From assembly GCF_004025585.1 (NCBI RefSeq), contig NZ_QTZO01000007.1, forward strand, positions 108,509 through 172,508: a stretch of 64,000 bases of DNA, given 5' to 3'. How positions within the stretch are numbered: position 1 is the first letter of the stretch; each line of letters opens with the position of its first letter. Positions 9,368-17,636 of the stretch are shown here, in pieces. A model generated the notes under the pieces. The model was not told where the DNA came from and did not search any database. It worked only from the letters and a program-made list of their open reading frames with translations. The stretch is from Pseudodesulfovibrio sp. S3 (GTDB taxonomy: Bacteria; Desulfobacterota; Desulfovibrionia; Desulfovibrionales; Desulfovibrionaceae). The position numbers and the translations under genes were made by a program.

Positions 9368-9490
9368 CTAAGGGTTTTGTCTGTTGGCCCAGTCTTGGGA
9401 CCAGGACTTCCAGGAATCGATGTAGGTCAACCAGGAACGGCTGCCCAGAATGATTTCCATGAATCTGGATGCGGTGAGGTTGTTGAACAT
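9368..9490 (-). CDS. Small 40-residue Trp-rich protein
   Basis: A short gene starting MFNNLTASRF and ending WANRQNP. A strong ribosome site (GGAAGGA) lies seven to eight bases before the ATG, and an intrinsic terminator follows at 9237-9266, so it has its own transcription unit signals. Four tryptophans occur in the second half (SRSWLTYIDSWKSWSQDW), giving an amphipathic aromatic pattern. I do not recognise a family. No signal peptide is visible. It could be a small regulatory or membrane-surface protein; a leader peptide is less likely because a terminator separates it from the next gene. Confidence 0.6.
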   Translation of the reverse strand: MFNNLTASRFMEIILGSRSWLTYIDSWKSWSQDWANRQNP

Positions 9491-9570
9491 ATTGGTATCC
9501 TTCCTTGATGCGGTGTCGTGTCGGTCAGTTTGCGATAAACGTGTACCAGTGACATGCCAGGTGATTTTTA

Positions 9571-10158
9571 TCAGCCAACCTGGGGGAGGCTGTTTGTCAG
9601 GCTGCGCTCAACATGGTTGATGGTCTCGGCGAAAATGTTTCCGGTCTTGTACGGTGTCAGGAGACTGGTTCGGACGGAACCGACAATGTTGCCGTAAATG
9701 ATCAACGCGGTTTCTTTCAGAGGAAGGGGGCGGATCGTTCCGTCTTCAATGCCAAGAGCAACGCAGCGTTTCAACTCATCTATGAAGACAATGAACTTGG
9801 TGGCCACCTTTGCGGCGTCGACGCCAGGTTCCATGTGGCTGAAGGGAGAGCAGCGAAGCAGGATCGGAAACCGGTTCCTGTGTTCTTCGGTAAAGTCGAA
9901 ATAGGCGGTCATGTAGCATCTGATGGCTTCAATGCCGCTGGTGGCCTCGGAAGTGGCTGCGGTGAGCTGGGCCACGAGGCGGTCTGCCATATCGAATCCA
10001 GCGGCAAGAAACAGGTCGTGTTTGCTGCCGAAATAATGCGAAACCAGACCGAAAGAGACATCGGCCCGCCCGGCCACGTCCTTGACCGTGGCGGAGGTAA
10101 ACCCCAGCTGGCCGAAGGCCTCCTGGGCGGCTCTGAGTATGGCTTCTTTCTTTGTCAT
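9571..10158 (-). CDS. TetR/AcrR-family transcriptional regulator
   Basis: A 195-residue regulator with an N-terminal TetR helix-turn-helix (about 1-55: ILRAAQEAFGQLGF, ATVKDVAGRADVSFGLVSHYFGSK) and an all-helical C-terminal ligand-binding and dimer domain. The ATG at 10158 (MTKKEAI) is chosen because the TetR fold starts there; the frame is open for 55 more codons but covers the operator region. Two palindromes immediately upstream (10178-10195 and 10214-10229) suggest autorepression. No target transporter is adjacent, so the wider regulon is unknown. Confidence 0.85.
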   Translation of the reverse strand: MTKKEAILRAAQEAFGQLGFTSATVKDVAGRADVSFGLVSHYFGSKHDLFLAAGFDMADRLVAQLTAATSEATSGIEAIRCYMTAYFDFTEEHRNRFPILLRCSPFSHMEPGVDAAKVATKFIVFIDELKRCVALGIEDGTIRPLPLKETALIIYGNIVGSVRTSLLTPYKTGNIFAETINHVERSLTNSLPQVG

Positions 10159-10177
10159 GTCCGGGTTTCCTTGTGTG

Positions 10178-10229
10178 ATTGATCGAACAATCAATTGTTG
10201 ATTTCCGTATAGATTGATTGTGCAATCAA
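10178..10229. promoter_or_regulatory. Paired operators upstream of the TetR gene
   Basis: Two related inverted repeats: ATTGATCGAACAATCAAT (10178-10195) and TTGATTGTGCAATCAA (10214-10229, 7-bp arms around TG). They share TTGAT and CAATCAA half-sites, start 20 bases before the TetR start codon, and fit autoregulatory TetR operators. Confidence 0.7.
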
Positions 10230-10276
10230 AGTCAAGCGGAAAGTCGAGAGGAATTTTAGCAAGGGCATGGGGGGCA

Positions 10277-10307
10277 GGAAAAAGGCCGCAGTGTGCGGCC
10301 TTTTTCC
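10277..10307 (-). terminator. Terminator downstream of glnS
   Basis: AGGAAAAAGGCCGCA, a 3-base loop, and the complement form a long hairpin with a T run on each strand. It lies between the glnS stop (10354) and the TetR promoter. It is positioned to end glnS transcription and could work in both directions. Confidence 0.85.
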
Positions 10308-10353
10308 TGTTTTTTCTTTTCAAAGGGGGACCATCAAAGTCCCGTGTGAACGG

Positions 10354-12129
10354 CTATTTTCCCGTCTGTTTCTGGATTTTGGCCCAACTGTCCCGCAGGG
10401 TAGCGGTCCGGTTGAAGACAGGTTTTTCGCCCGGCTTGTGGTCCTTGGAGTCGGAGCAGTAGTAGCCGGTGCGTTCGAACTGGAAGTTCACGCCCGGTTC
10501 CATTTGCGCGACGGCTGGTTCCACCCAGCATTCGGTCAGGACTTCCAGGGAATTGCGGTCTACGTAGTCGATAAAGGTCTTGCCTTCTTCCGTCACGTTG
10601 GGGTTGTCCGTGGTGAACAGGTTCGAGTAGTTGCGCACTTCGGCCCTGACGCCGAGCGAGGCCGAGACCCAATGCAGGGTGCCTTTGACCTTGCGGCCGC
10701 CCTCAAGCCAGCCGCCCTTGGTCTCGGGATCATAGGTGGCGCGGATCTCGGTGACTTTCCCGTCGGCATCGGTGTCGTAGCCGGTGCACAGGATGTAGTA
10801 CGCGCCGCGCAGGCGGACTTCGTTGTCCGGGAACAGGCGATGGAATTTCTTGGGCGGGTTCTCCATGAAGTCCGCGCGTTCGATCCACAGTTCGCGGGTG
10901 AACGGGACCATGCGTTTGCCATAGGAGTCTTCTTCGGGGTGCAGGGCCATCTCGAATTCGTCCACCTGGTCTTCGGGATAGTTCTCGATGACCAGCTTGA
11001 CCGGGTCCATGACGCCCATATAGCGCGTTGCCCGATCATTGAGATCCTGGCGCAGGCAATATTCGAGCAGGGCGTATTCCACGGTGGAGTCGGCCTTGGC
11101 CACGCCGATGCGGTCGCAGAAGTCGCGGATGGATTCGGGCGTGAAGCCGCGTCTGCGGAAGCCGGAAATGGTGGGCATGCGCGGGTCGTCCCATCCCAGG
11201 ACATGGCCTTCCTGGACCAGCTGGATGAGCTTGCGCTTGGAAAGCACGGTGCCGGTAATGTTCAGCCGGGCGAATTCATACTGCCTCGGGCGGTTGGTGA
11301 AACCGGGCAGGGCGGCCAATTCATTATATATGGCTGCGTTGTCGCCGAAGAGTTCGGGCTGCTTCAAACCCGCCATGAGGGTGTCCACGCACCAGTCGTA
11401 CAAGGGGCGGTTGTTTTCGAATTCCATGGTGCAGACGGAGTGGGTGATGCCTTCGATGGCGTCGGACAGCCCATGGGTGAAATCATACATGGGATAGATG
11501 CACCATGCATCGCCGGTCCGGTGGTGGGTGGCGTGCTTGATGCGGTAAAGGGCCGGGTCGCGCAGCATGACATTGGCCGCGGCCATGTCGATCTTGCCGC
11601 GCAGGATGCACTCTCCGTCTTTCAACTCGCCCGCCCGCATGGCGCGGAACAGGGTGAGGTTTTCATCCACGGTCCGGTCCCGGTAAGGGGAATTCTTTCC
11701 CGGCTCCTTGAGGGTCCCGCGGTTTTCGCGGATGTCTTCGGCGGACTGGTGGTCCACATAGGCCTTGCCCATCTTGATGAAGAGCTCGGCTATGTAATAG
11801 AGTTTTTCAAAATAGTCCGAAGCGTAGAAGTTGTTGTCCCACTCGAAGCCCAGCCATGTGACGTCTTCGCGGATGGAGTCCACGTATTCCACGTCTTCCT
11901 TGACCGGGTTGGTGTCGTCGAAGCGCAGGTTGCACTTGCCGCCGTAGTCGCGGGCAACGCCGAAGTTCAGGCAGATGGATTTGGCGTGGCCGATGTGCAG
12001 GTAACCGTTCGGCTCGGGCGGGAACCGGGTGTGGACGCGGCCATTGTATGTGTCGGCTTCAATGTCTTTTTCGACGATCTGCCGGATGAAATCCTTGCCC
12101 TTTTCCGGGGCCTCGGGGTTGTTGCTCAT
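10354..12129 (-). CDS. glnS: Glutaminyl-tRNA synthetase
   Basis: A 591-residue class I aminoacyl-tRNA synthetase that charges tRNA-Gln. Visible signatures are the HIGH region PPEPNGYLHIGHAKS (about 36-50), FDDTNP in the acceptor-binding region, and the KMSKS-equivalent loop VLSKRKL. The C-terminal anticodon-binding beta barrels (about 345-560, starting around DPVKLVIENYP) are complete. The ATG at 12129 gives the usual N-terminus; 48 more codons are open upstream but contain the promoter. Having GlnRS rather than only the amidotransferase route is typical of Desulfovibrio relatives. Confidence 0.95.
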   Translation of the reverse strand: MSNNPEAPEKGKDFIRQIVEKDIEADTYNGRVHTRFPPEPNGYLHIGHAKSICLNFGVARDYGGKCNLRFDDTNPVKEDVEYVDSIREDVTWLGFEWDNNFYASDYFEKLYYIAELFIKMGKAYVDHQSAEDIRENRGTLKEPGKNSPYRDRTVDENLTLFRAMRAGELKDGECILRGKIDMAAANVMLRDPALYRIKHATHHRTGDAWCIYPMYDFTHGLSDAIEGITHSVCTMEFENNRPLYDWCVDTLMAGLKQPELFGDNAAIYNELAALPGFTNRPRQYEFARLNITGTVLSKRKLIQLVQEGHVLGWDDPRMPTISGFRRRGFTPESIRDFCDRIGVAKADSTVEYALLEYCLRQDLNDRATRYMGVMDPVKLVIENYPEDQVDEFEMALHPEEDSYGKRMVPFTRELWIERADFMENPPKKFHRLFPDNEVRLRGAYYILCTGYDTDADGKVTEIRATYDPETKGGWLEGGRKVKGTLHWVSASLGVRAEVRNYSNLFTTDNPNVTEEGKTFIDYVDRNSLEVLTECWVEPAVAQMEPGVNFQFERTGYYCSDSKDHKPGEKPVFNRTATLRDSWAKIQKQTGK

Positions 12130-12208
12130 GAAAACCTCACTGTATAGATGGACCTGACGGGTCGGTGTGTCTGATTCTGGCGGAAGCGTTCGGTCTCCCG
12201 TGGCATTG

Positions 12209-12237
12209 GAAATACGGTAAAACCGTACACTGGTCAA
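12209..12237 (-). promoter_or_regulatory. glnS promoter with internal inverted repeat
   Basis: On the minus strand TTGACC (12232-12237) and TATTTC (12209-12214) are separated by exactly 17 bases, fitting a sigma-70 type promoter. The spacer contains TACGGTAAAACCGTA (12213-12227), a 6-bp-arm inverted repeat that could be an operator. It lies about 80 bases upstream of the glnS start codon. Confidence 0.5.
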
Positions 12238-12300
12238 CGCAAGGCTTGCCTCCGGGAATGCAAACGGACACAATGCCGGATAACTTCAGGAGATTCCAAT

Positions 12301-13119
12301 ATGCCGTTATTCACCATTGATCCCGACAGGTGCAACCGTGACGGACTCTGCGCTGCCGAGTGCCCGGTGGGGTGCATCGTTTTCGAGCAGGGAGCGCTGC
12401 CCGTCCCGCACGAGAAAAAGCAGGCCTACTGCCTGTCCTGCGGCCATTGCCTGGCGGTGTGCCCCGCGGACGCCATTCGGCTGGAGCGGTTCAGGTCCGG
12501 TGGCGTGCGCAAAGACAAGGCGCTGAACATCACCTTTGAGCAGGCCGGGCAATTCCTCAAGGGGCGTCGGTCCGTGCGCGCTTTCAAAGCCGATCCTTTG
12601 GATCGGGGCGCGCTTGAAGGCCTGCTGGCGGTCACTGAATACGGGCCGTCCGGGCACAATGCGCGGCTCACCCGCTGGGCGGTCGCCGCAACCCCTGACA
12701 AGGTTGCCGAGGTGGCCGGGGCTGTGGTGGGCTGGATGCGCGCTCAGGTTGCGGACGCGACCCCGCTTGCCGATGCCCTGCATCTCTCCGGCATCGTCCG
12801 GGTATGGGATCAGGGACAGGACATGATATGCCGCAGTGCTCCGGTCCTGGCCGTGGCCTATGGTCCTGAAAAGGGCATTACCCCTAAGGAGGACGGAGTC
12901 ATCGCCGTCACCTATCTCGAACTGGCAGCCACGGCCGCAGGGCTGGGGGCGTGTTGGTGCGGGTACGTCCCCATTGCCGCGGCCCATGACCGGAACCTGT
13001 GCCGTCTGCTCGGGGTGCCCGAAGGGCATGTGGTCTACGGCGCGCTCGTGCTCGGCCGACCCGTCCGCCGGGTTGCGGCCATCCCGCCGCGCCCCATGCC
13101 CGGGGTGCATTGGTTGTGA
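12301..13119 (+). CDS. Ferredoxin-nitroreductase fusion protein
   Basis: A 272-residue protein that joins a 2[4Fe-4S] ferredoxin (about 1-65) to an FMN-dependent nitroreductase fold (about 80-272). The ferredoxin part has CNRDGLCAAECPVGC and CLSCGHCLAVCP, two complete Cys sets. The nitroreductase part begins RRSVRAFK, with GPSGHNA as the FMN-contacting segment. Such fusions occur in anaerobes and take low-potential electrons directly from the cluster domain to flavin. The start is supported by the AGGAG site before 12301. The natural substrate is unknown. It is convergent with nothing and divergent from glnS. Confidence 0.88.
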   Translation: MPLFTIDPDRCNRDGLCAAECPVGCIVFEQGALPVPHEKKQAYCLSCGHCLAVCPADAIRLERFRSGGVRKDKALNITFEQAGQFLKGRRSVRAFKADPLDRGALEGLLAVTEYGPSGHNARLTRWAVAATPDKVAEVAGAVVGWMRAQVADATPLADALHLSGIVRVWDQGQDMICRSAPVLAVAYGPEKGITPKEDGVIAVTYLELAATAAGLGACWCGYVPIAAAHDRNLCRLLGVPEGHVVYGALVLGRPVRRVAAIPPRPMPGVHWL

Positions 13120-13266
13120 TGGGTATGCTTCAGGCTTGGCCGTATACTGAGAGGCGGGTATGTCCTGCCGTGCGAAGATCGAAGCACATGTTTTTGTTGA
13201 TGCTGGTAGCCGACCTTGAGCGATAGGCAGACTGTCGCTCCAAGAATGTTTTGAGGAGATACCCAA

Positions 13267-15687
13267 ATGGCGGATACGCATTATGCCTTTGGCATGGTTC
13301 AGGTGGAAATCAACTACGACGCCATTGACGCGCTGTTCAAGCAGGCGTCTGCCCAGGGGCGCGACACCCTGTTCGAGTACGAGGTCTATGATCTGTTGAA
13401 GGCCTCGGGTGCGGAAACGCCTCCCCGGTGCGTGTTGCTCGAGCGGGCCGGTCGACCGGTTGACGAACAGCTGGCCGGGCTGTCCGGCGACAAGGTGGTG
13501 CTCAAGATCGTGTCGCCCGCCATCATCCACAAGACCGAGGTGGGCGGGGTGCGCGTCGTCGAGAACAGGCCGGAGGCCATTCGTTCAGCCTGGCGGCGCA
13601 TGCTCTATGAGGTTCCCGAAAACTATGCGGCGTATCTTGCGCGGCAGCCCGAGGCCTCTCCCGAGCCGTACCGGGATCTGAGAGGCGAAGACCTGGTCTC
13701 GGCCATTGCCAGGGACCTGCGCGGCGTGCTGTTGGTGCAGTTCATGGAGCCGGACTCCACGGCCTTCGGCAACGAGCTCCTGGTCGGCATCAGGAAGACT
13801 CGCGAATTCGGCATGGTTATAGGAGCCGGACTTGGTGGTACCGACACTGAGTTGTATGCCGAAAGATTCAGAAAAGGACAGGCGGTGACCCTTTCCTCCA
13901 CGGCCATGACCGATGGTGCCCAGTTTTTCGAGCTGTTTCGCCAAACCATTTCCTATAAGAAGCTGGCCGGTCTGACTCGGGGCCAGCGGCGCATCGTCAC
14001 GGATGAGCAGCTCATCGAGTGCTTTTCCTCCTTCATCGACATGGCCAACCACTATTCCCCGGAGAACCCGGATGCGCCGTTTCACATTGAGGAGTTGGAG
14101 ATCAACCCGTTCGCCTATGCCGATTATCTGATGGTCCCGCTGGACGGCATGTGCCGGTTTTCCGCGCCCAAGTCGGTTCCGGCTTCCAGGCCCGTGGGCA
14201 AGATCGCGAACCTGCTCCGTCCGAAGTCCATAGGCATCGTCGGAGTGTCGGCCTCCCGCATGAATTTCGGGCGCATTATCCTGAAGAACGTCCTCGACGC
14301 CGGGTTCCCGTCCGGCAGCGTTCGCATCGTCAAGCCGGGTGAAACCGCTATCGACGGAGTGACCTGTGTGCCGGACCTCAAGTCCCTGGACATGAAGCTG
14401 GACCTGTTCGTGGTGGCGGTTGGGTCGCCGCAGGTTCCGGCCCTGGTGGATGAACTGGTCGAACTGGATGCGGCAGAGTCCGTGATGCTCATCCCCGGCG
14501 GCCTTGGCGAGACCGAGGAAAGCCGGGAGCGGGCAGCGGCCGTGATCAGCAAGATCAACATTGCCCATTCGCAGGGCGTGGGTCCGGTGTTCCTCGGAGG
14601 CAACTGCATGGGCGTGGTTTCGCGGCCGGGCCACTACGACACCTGGTTCATCCCCGAGGAGAAGCTGCCCGCCTTCACAAAGGGGGGCCACCACCGGGCA
14701 GCCTTCATCTCGCAGTCCGGGGCGTTCATGCTGACCCGGCTCTCGCAGTGCCCCATCCTGGACCCTGCGTACATGGTCTCCATGGGCAACCAGACAGACC
14801 TGACCCTCGGCGACATGCTCACCCATTTTGCGGATTCCGACGACGTGGACGTCATCGCGATCTATGCGGAAGGGTTCAACGACATGGACGGCCTGAATTT
14901 CTGCCGCTCCGTCCGCCGGGCCGTGCTGTCTGGCAAGGACGTGGTCTTTTACAAGGCGGGCCGGACCCCGGAAGGGAAGTCCGCCACCAGCGGTCATACC
15001 GCTTCCCTGGCCGGGGATTATGCGGTCTGCGAATCCTGCGTCCGCCAGTCGGGCGCCATCGTGGCCCATTCCTTCACGCAGTTTGAGAATCTGTTCATGC
15101 TGGCCGAGCGGCTGCATGGCAAGACCATAAGCGGCAATCGGCTGGCCGCCATGTCCGGTGCCGGTTTCGAGGCCGTGGGCATGGCCGATTCCATCCAGAC
15201 GGACGACTACTCCATGCAGTTGGCCCCGCTTTCGGAGAAGACCCGGGAGGCGCTCGGGAACCTGATGGTCGCCAACCGGCTGGCCGGGCTGGTCACGGTG
15301 ACCAACCCTCTGGACATCACGCCCGGTGCGGACGACCGTGTTCATGCCGAGGCCATCCGACTACTGGCGACCGATCCCCATGTGGATGCCGTGGTGGCCG
15401 GGCTGGACCCCATGTCCCCGGTCATGCGCACCCTGGCTGATCCTGATACGCCCCTGACCATGGATGACGAACGTTCCATTGCCGCGCTTCTGGTTGACCT
15501 CCTGCCGGTCCTGGACACTCCGGTCATCGGCGTGGTGGACGGCGGGCGCCAGTACGACCCCCTGGTGGACCGGCTGAAGGCGGTCGGGTTGTGCGTCTTC
15601 CGCACCTCGGATCAGGCCGTGGCCGCCATTGCGCAGTACATTGACGGTCGTTTGAACGCGGCGCGGATCAGGGCCGGACAGCAGTAG
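13267..15687 (+). CDS. NDP-forming acyl-CoA synthetase (acetate-CoA ligase family)
   Basis: An 806-residue single-chain ADP-forming acyl-CoA synthetase, which interconverts acyl-CoA plus ADP/phosphate and acid plus CoA plus ATP. Order: ATP-grasp domain first (about 20-290, with KIVSPAIIHKTEVGGV and the LEINPFAYAD metal site), then the CoA-binding Rossmann domain (about 310-440, IGIVGVSASRMNFG), then the succinyl-CoA-ligase-like domains with GNCMGV and SGHTASLAGD, whose His is the phosphorylated residue of this family. The domain order is the reverse of enzymes that start with the CoA-binding domain. The start has a GAGGAG site. A perfect terminator follows. Confidence 0.88.
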   Translation: MADTHYAFGMVQVEINYDAIDALFKQASAQGRDTLFEYEVYDLLKASGAETPPRCVLLERAGRPVDEQLAGLSGDKVVLKIVSPAIIHKTEVGGVRVVENRPEAIRSAWRRMLYEVPENYAAYLARQPEASPEPYRDLRGEDLVSAIARDLRGVLLVQFMEPDSTAFGNELLVGIRKTREFGMVIGAGLGGTDTELYAERFRKGQAVTLSSTAMTDGAQFFELFRQTISYKKLAGLTRGQRRIVTDEQLIECFSSFIDMANHYSPENPDAPFHIEELEINPFAYADYLMVPLDGMCRFSAPKSVPASRPVGKIANLLRPKSIGIVGVSASRMNFGRIILKNVLDAGFPSGSVRIVKPGETAIDGVTCVPDLKSLDMKLDLFVVAVGSPQVPALVDELVELDAAESVMLIPGGLGETEESRERAAAVISKINIAHSQGVGPVFLGGNCMGVVSRPGHYDTWFIPEEKLPAFTKGGHHRAAFISQSGAFMLTRLSQCPILDPAYMVSMGNQTDLTLGDMLTHFADSDDVDVIAIYAEGFNDMDGLNFCRSVRRAVLSGKDVVFYKAGRTPEGKSATSGHTASLAGDYAVCESCVRQSGAIVAHSFTQFENLFMLAERLHGKTISGNRLAAMSGAGFEAVGMADSIQTDDYSMQLAPLSEKTREALGNLMVANRLAGLVTVTNPLDITPGADDRVHAEAIRLLATDPHVDAVVAGLDPMSPVMRTLADPDTPLTMDDERSIAALLVDLLPVLDTPVIGVVDGGRQYDPLVDRLKAVGLCVFRTSDQAVAAIAQYIDGRLNAARIRAGQQ

Positions 15688-15707
15688 GCCTCTGCCTCGA
15701 CAGCGAT

Positions 15708-15746
15708 AAGGCCTCGCCGTCCATTTCGGACGGCGAGGCCTTTTTT
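15708..15746 (+). terminator. Rho-independent terminator after the acyl-CoA synthetase
   Basis: GGCCTCGCCGTCC, a 5-base loop, and its complement are followed by six T residues (15741-15746). It separates this gene from the convergent TRAP operon. Confidence 0.92.
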
Positions 15747-15764
15747 GTTGCTGTACCGGTTTGG

Positions 15765-17078
15765 CTAATACATCAGGCCCGGCAGGAACAGGATGATCTG
15801 CGGGAAGATGAAGAGCAGGGTGATGCCCACGATAATGGCCAGCATGAAGGGCAGGATGCCCTTGAACACGTCTTCAAGGGTCACGTCCGGCGCGATCTTC
15901 TGGCACATGCCGTAGACCACATAGACGTTGATGCCCACGGGCGGGGTAATGACGCCCATCTCGGTGATCAGCACGATGATGATGCCGAACCAGATGGGGT
16001 CGTAGCCCATGCCCGTGACCACCGGGAAGAAGACCGGGATGGTCAGCATGATCAACGCCAGGGAATCCATGAAACAGCCGCCGATGAAATAGATCAGGAT
16101 GATGGCACCCATGATGGCGAACGGCGGCATGTCGAACGCGGACACCCAGTTGGCGATGTCGAACGGGATGCGGGTCACGGCCAGGAATTTGCCGAAGACC
16201 ACCGCGCCCGCGATGAGCACCAGGACCATGCAGGATGTGCGCAGGGTTTCGTAGAGCGAATTGACAAAGGCCGCCCATGAGAGTTGGCGTTTGACCAAAG
16301 CCAGGGTGAGAACGCCGATGACGCCGATGGACGCGGCCTCGGTTGGGGTGAACAGCCCCCAGAACAGGCCGCCGATGACCAGGGCGAAGATGAGCAGGGT
16401 GTCGATGAGATTGGCCAGGGATTTGAATTTCTCGGCCCAGGTGAAGGTGTCGCCTTTGGGGCCGAGGGCCGGGTTTATCTTGCACTGGAGGTAGATGCCC
16501 CCCACGAACAGGGCCGTGAGCAGGATGGCCGGGAAGATGCCGGACACGAAGAGCGCGCCGATGGACTGCTCGGTGAGCACGCCGTAGATGATCAGCACGA
16601 CGGAAGGCGGCATGATCATGCCCAGGCCCCCGCCCGAGGCGACGGATGCCGTGGCCAGGGAATTGGCGTAGCCGTATCGTTTCATCTCCGGGATGCCGAC
16701 CGTGGACATGGTGGCTGCCGTGGCCGGACTGGAGCCGCAGACCGCGCCGAACGCGGTGCAGGCCGAGACAGTGGCCATGGCCAGCCCGCCTCGGGTGTTG
16801 CCCAGAAAACGGTAGGCCGTCTGGTAAAGCCTGCGCGAAATGCCGCAGTTGAAGGCTATCTGGCCCATGAGGATGAACAGCGGGATGGTGGAAAGTTCAT
16901 AGGAGGCGAAGGCGTCGTATATGTTGCGCGACATGAGGTTCAGCCCGCCCTTCCATGAGGTGAGCAGGGAGAACCCGATAAAGCCCACGAGCATCATGAC
17001 GAAGGCTACGGGCATGCGGGTCATGAACAGGAACACCATGACGATGATGCCGATGATTCCGGCGGTGGTCGGGTCCAT
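15765..17078 (-). CDS. dctM: TRAP transporter large permease, DctM family
   Basis: A 437-residue inner-membrane protein with about twelve hydrophobic helices and typical DctM segments (RMPVAFVMMLVGFIG near the N-terminus, SSPATAATMSTVGIPEM around 130, GMIMPPSVVLIIYG around 160). It forms the ion-coupled translocation channel of a TRAP importer. The ATG at 17078 begins MDPTTAGI and lies two bases after the stop of dctQ. It is the last gene of the transporter operon and converges on the acyl-CoA synthetase terminator. Confidence 0.93.
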   Translation of the reverse strand: MDPTTAGIIGIIVMVFLFMTRMPVAFVMMLVGFIGFSLLTSWKGGLNLMSRNIYDAFASYELSTIPLFILMGQIAFNCGISRRLYQTAYRFLGNTRGGLAMATVSACTAFGAVCGSSPATAATMSTVGIPEMKRYGYANSLATASVASGGGLGMIMPPSVVLIIYGVLTEQSIGALFVSGIFPAILLTALFVGGIYLQCKINPALGPKGDTFTWAEKFKSLANLIDTLLIFALVIGGLFWGLFTPTEAASIGVIGVLTLALVKRQLSWAAFVNSLYETLRTSCMVLVLIAGAVVFGKFLAVTRIPFDIANWVSAFDMPPFAIMGAIILIYFIGGCFMDSLALIMLTIPVFFPVVTGMGYDPIWFGIIIVLITEMGVITPPVGINVYVVYGMCQKIAPDVTLEDVFKGILPFMLAIIVGITLLFIFPQIILFLPGLMY

Positions 17079-17080
17079 GT

Positions 17081-17566
17081 CTAGGCCTCGCTTCCCTTGA
17101 AAAATGTGATGATGTCCATGATCAGGCACACGGAGTAGACGAAGAATCCGAAGGAGAGGACGTAGACCACCCAGTATTCGGGCAGTTCCAGGTTCATGGA
17201 GACTACGCCCGAGTCGCTCATCGTCCCGGCGTACAGGAACATGCGCCAGGTGATGATGGCCACCAGGAACAGGGTGGCGGCGTTGGTGACAAGCTTGCAG
17301 GCATCGCGGGTCCTCTTCGGGAGGCGGCGAACCAGAATCTCAACCCCGATGTGGCTTTTCTGATAATGGGTATAGGGCAGGGAAAAACCGACGGCGATCA
17401 CGCCCAGAATGGCGACGATCTCCTCGCAGCCGAAGATAGGCGAGTTGAATGCACCCCGGAAAAACACGTCCGCCCCGGTCATGGCGGCCATGCTTACCAG
17501 ACAGACGGCCGCAATGACGCGCATGACCTTTTCGGTCACCGAGAGCAGCCCTTTCTCTTCTTCCAT
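17081..17566 (-). CDS. dctQ: TRAP transporter small permease, DctQ family
   Basis: A 161-residue membrane protein with four predicted helices, the usual DctQ size. Family-like features are VFFRGAFNSPIFGCEEI after helix 1 and THYQKSHIGVEI before helix 3. It pairs with DctM. A GC-rich hairpin (17593-17623) separates it from the binding-protein gene upstream in the operon, which would let the binding protein be made in excess. Confidence 0.9.
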   Translation of the reverse strand: MEEEKGLLSVTEKVMRVIAAVCLVSMAAMTGADVFFRGAFNSPIFGCEEIVAILGVIAVGFSLPYTHYQKSHIGVEILVRRLPKRTRDACKLVTNAATLFLVAIITWRMFLYAGTMSDSGVVSMNLELPEYWVVYVLSFGFFVYSVCLIMDIITFFKGSEA

Positions 17567-17592
17567 TTCAAATCCTTATGGTTTTATGACGA

Positions 17593-17623
17593 AACCGGGG
17601 CGGACCAGAGATCCGCCCCGGTT
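17593..17623 (-). terminator. Intercistronic hairpin between dctP and dctQ
   Basis: AACCGGGGCGGA, a 7-base loop, and the complement give a 12-bp stem between the binding protein stop (17637) and the dctQ start (17566). There is no T run, so partial termination or 3'-end protection of the dctP message is more likely than full termination. Confidence 0.65.
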
Positions 17624-17636
17624 CGTGATTCTATGA

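Noticed and set aside
10267..12147. Long plus-strand open frame opposite glnS
   Set aside because: Opposite strand of a conserved tRNA synthetase; composition typical of a mirror frame.
13585..15345. Long minus-strand open frame opposite the acyl-CoA synthetase
   Set aside because: Mirror frame; no ribosome site or recognisable domain.
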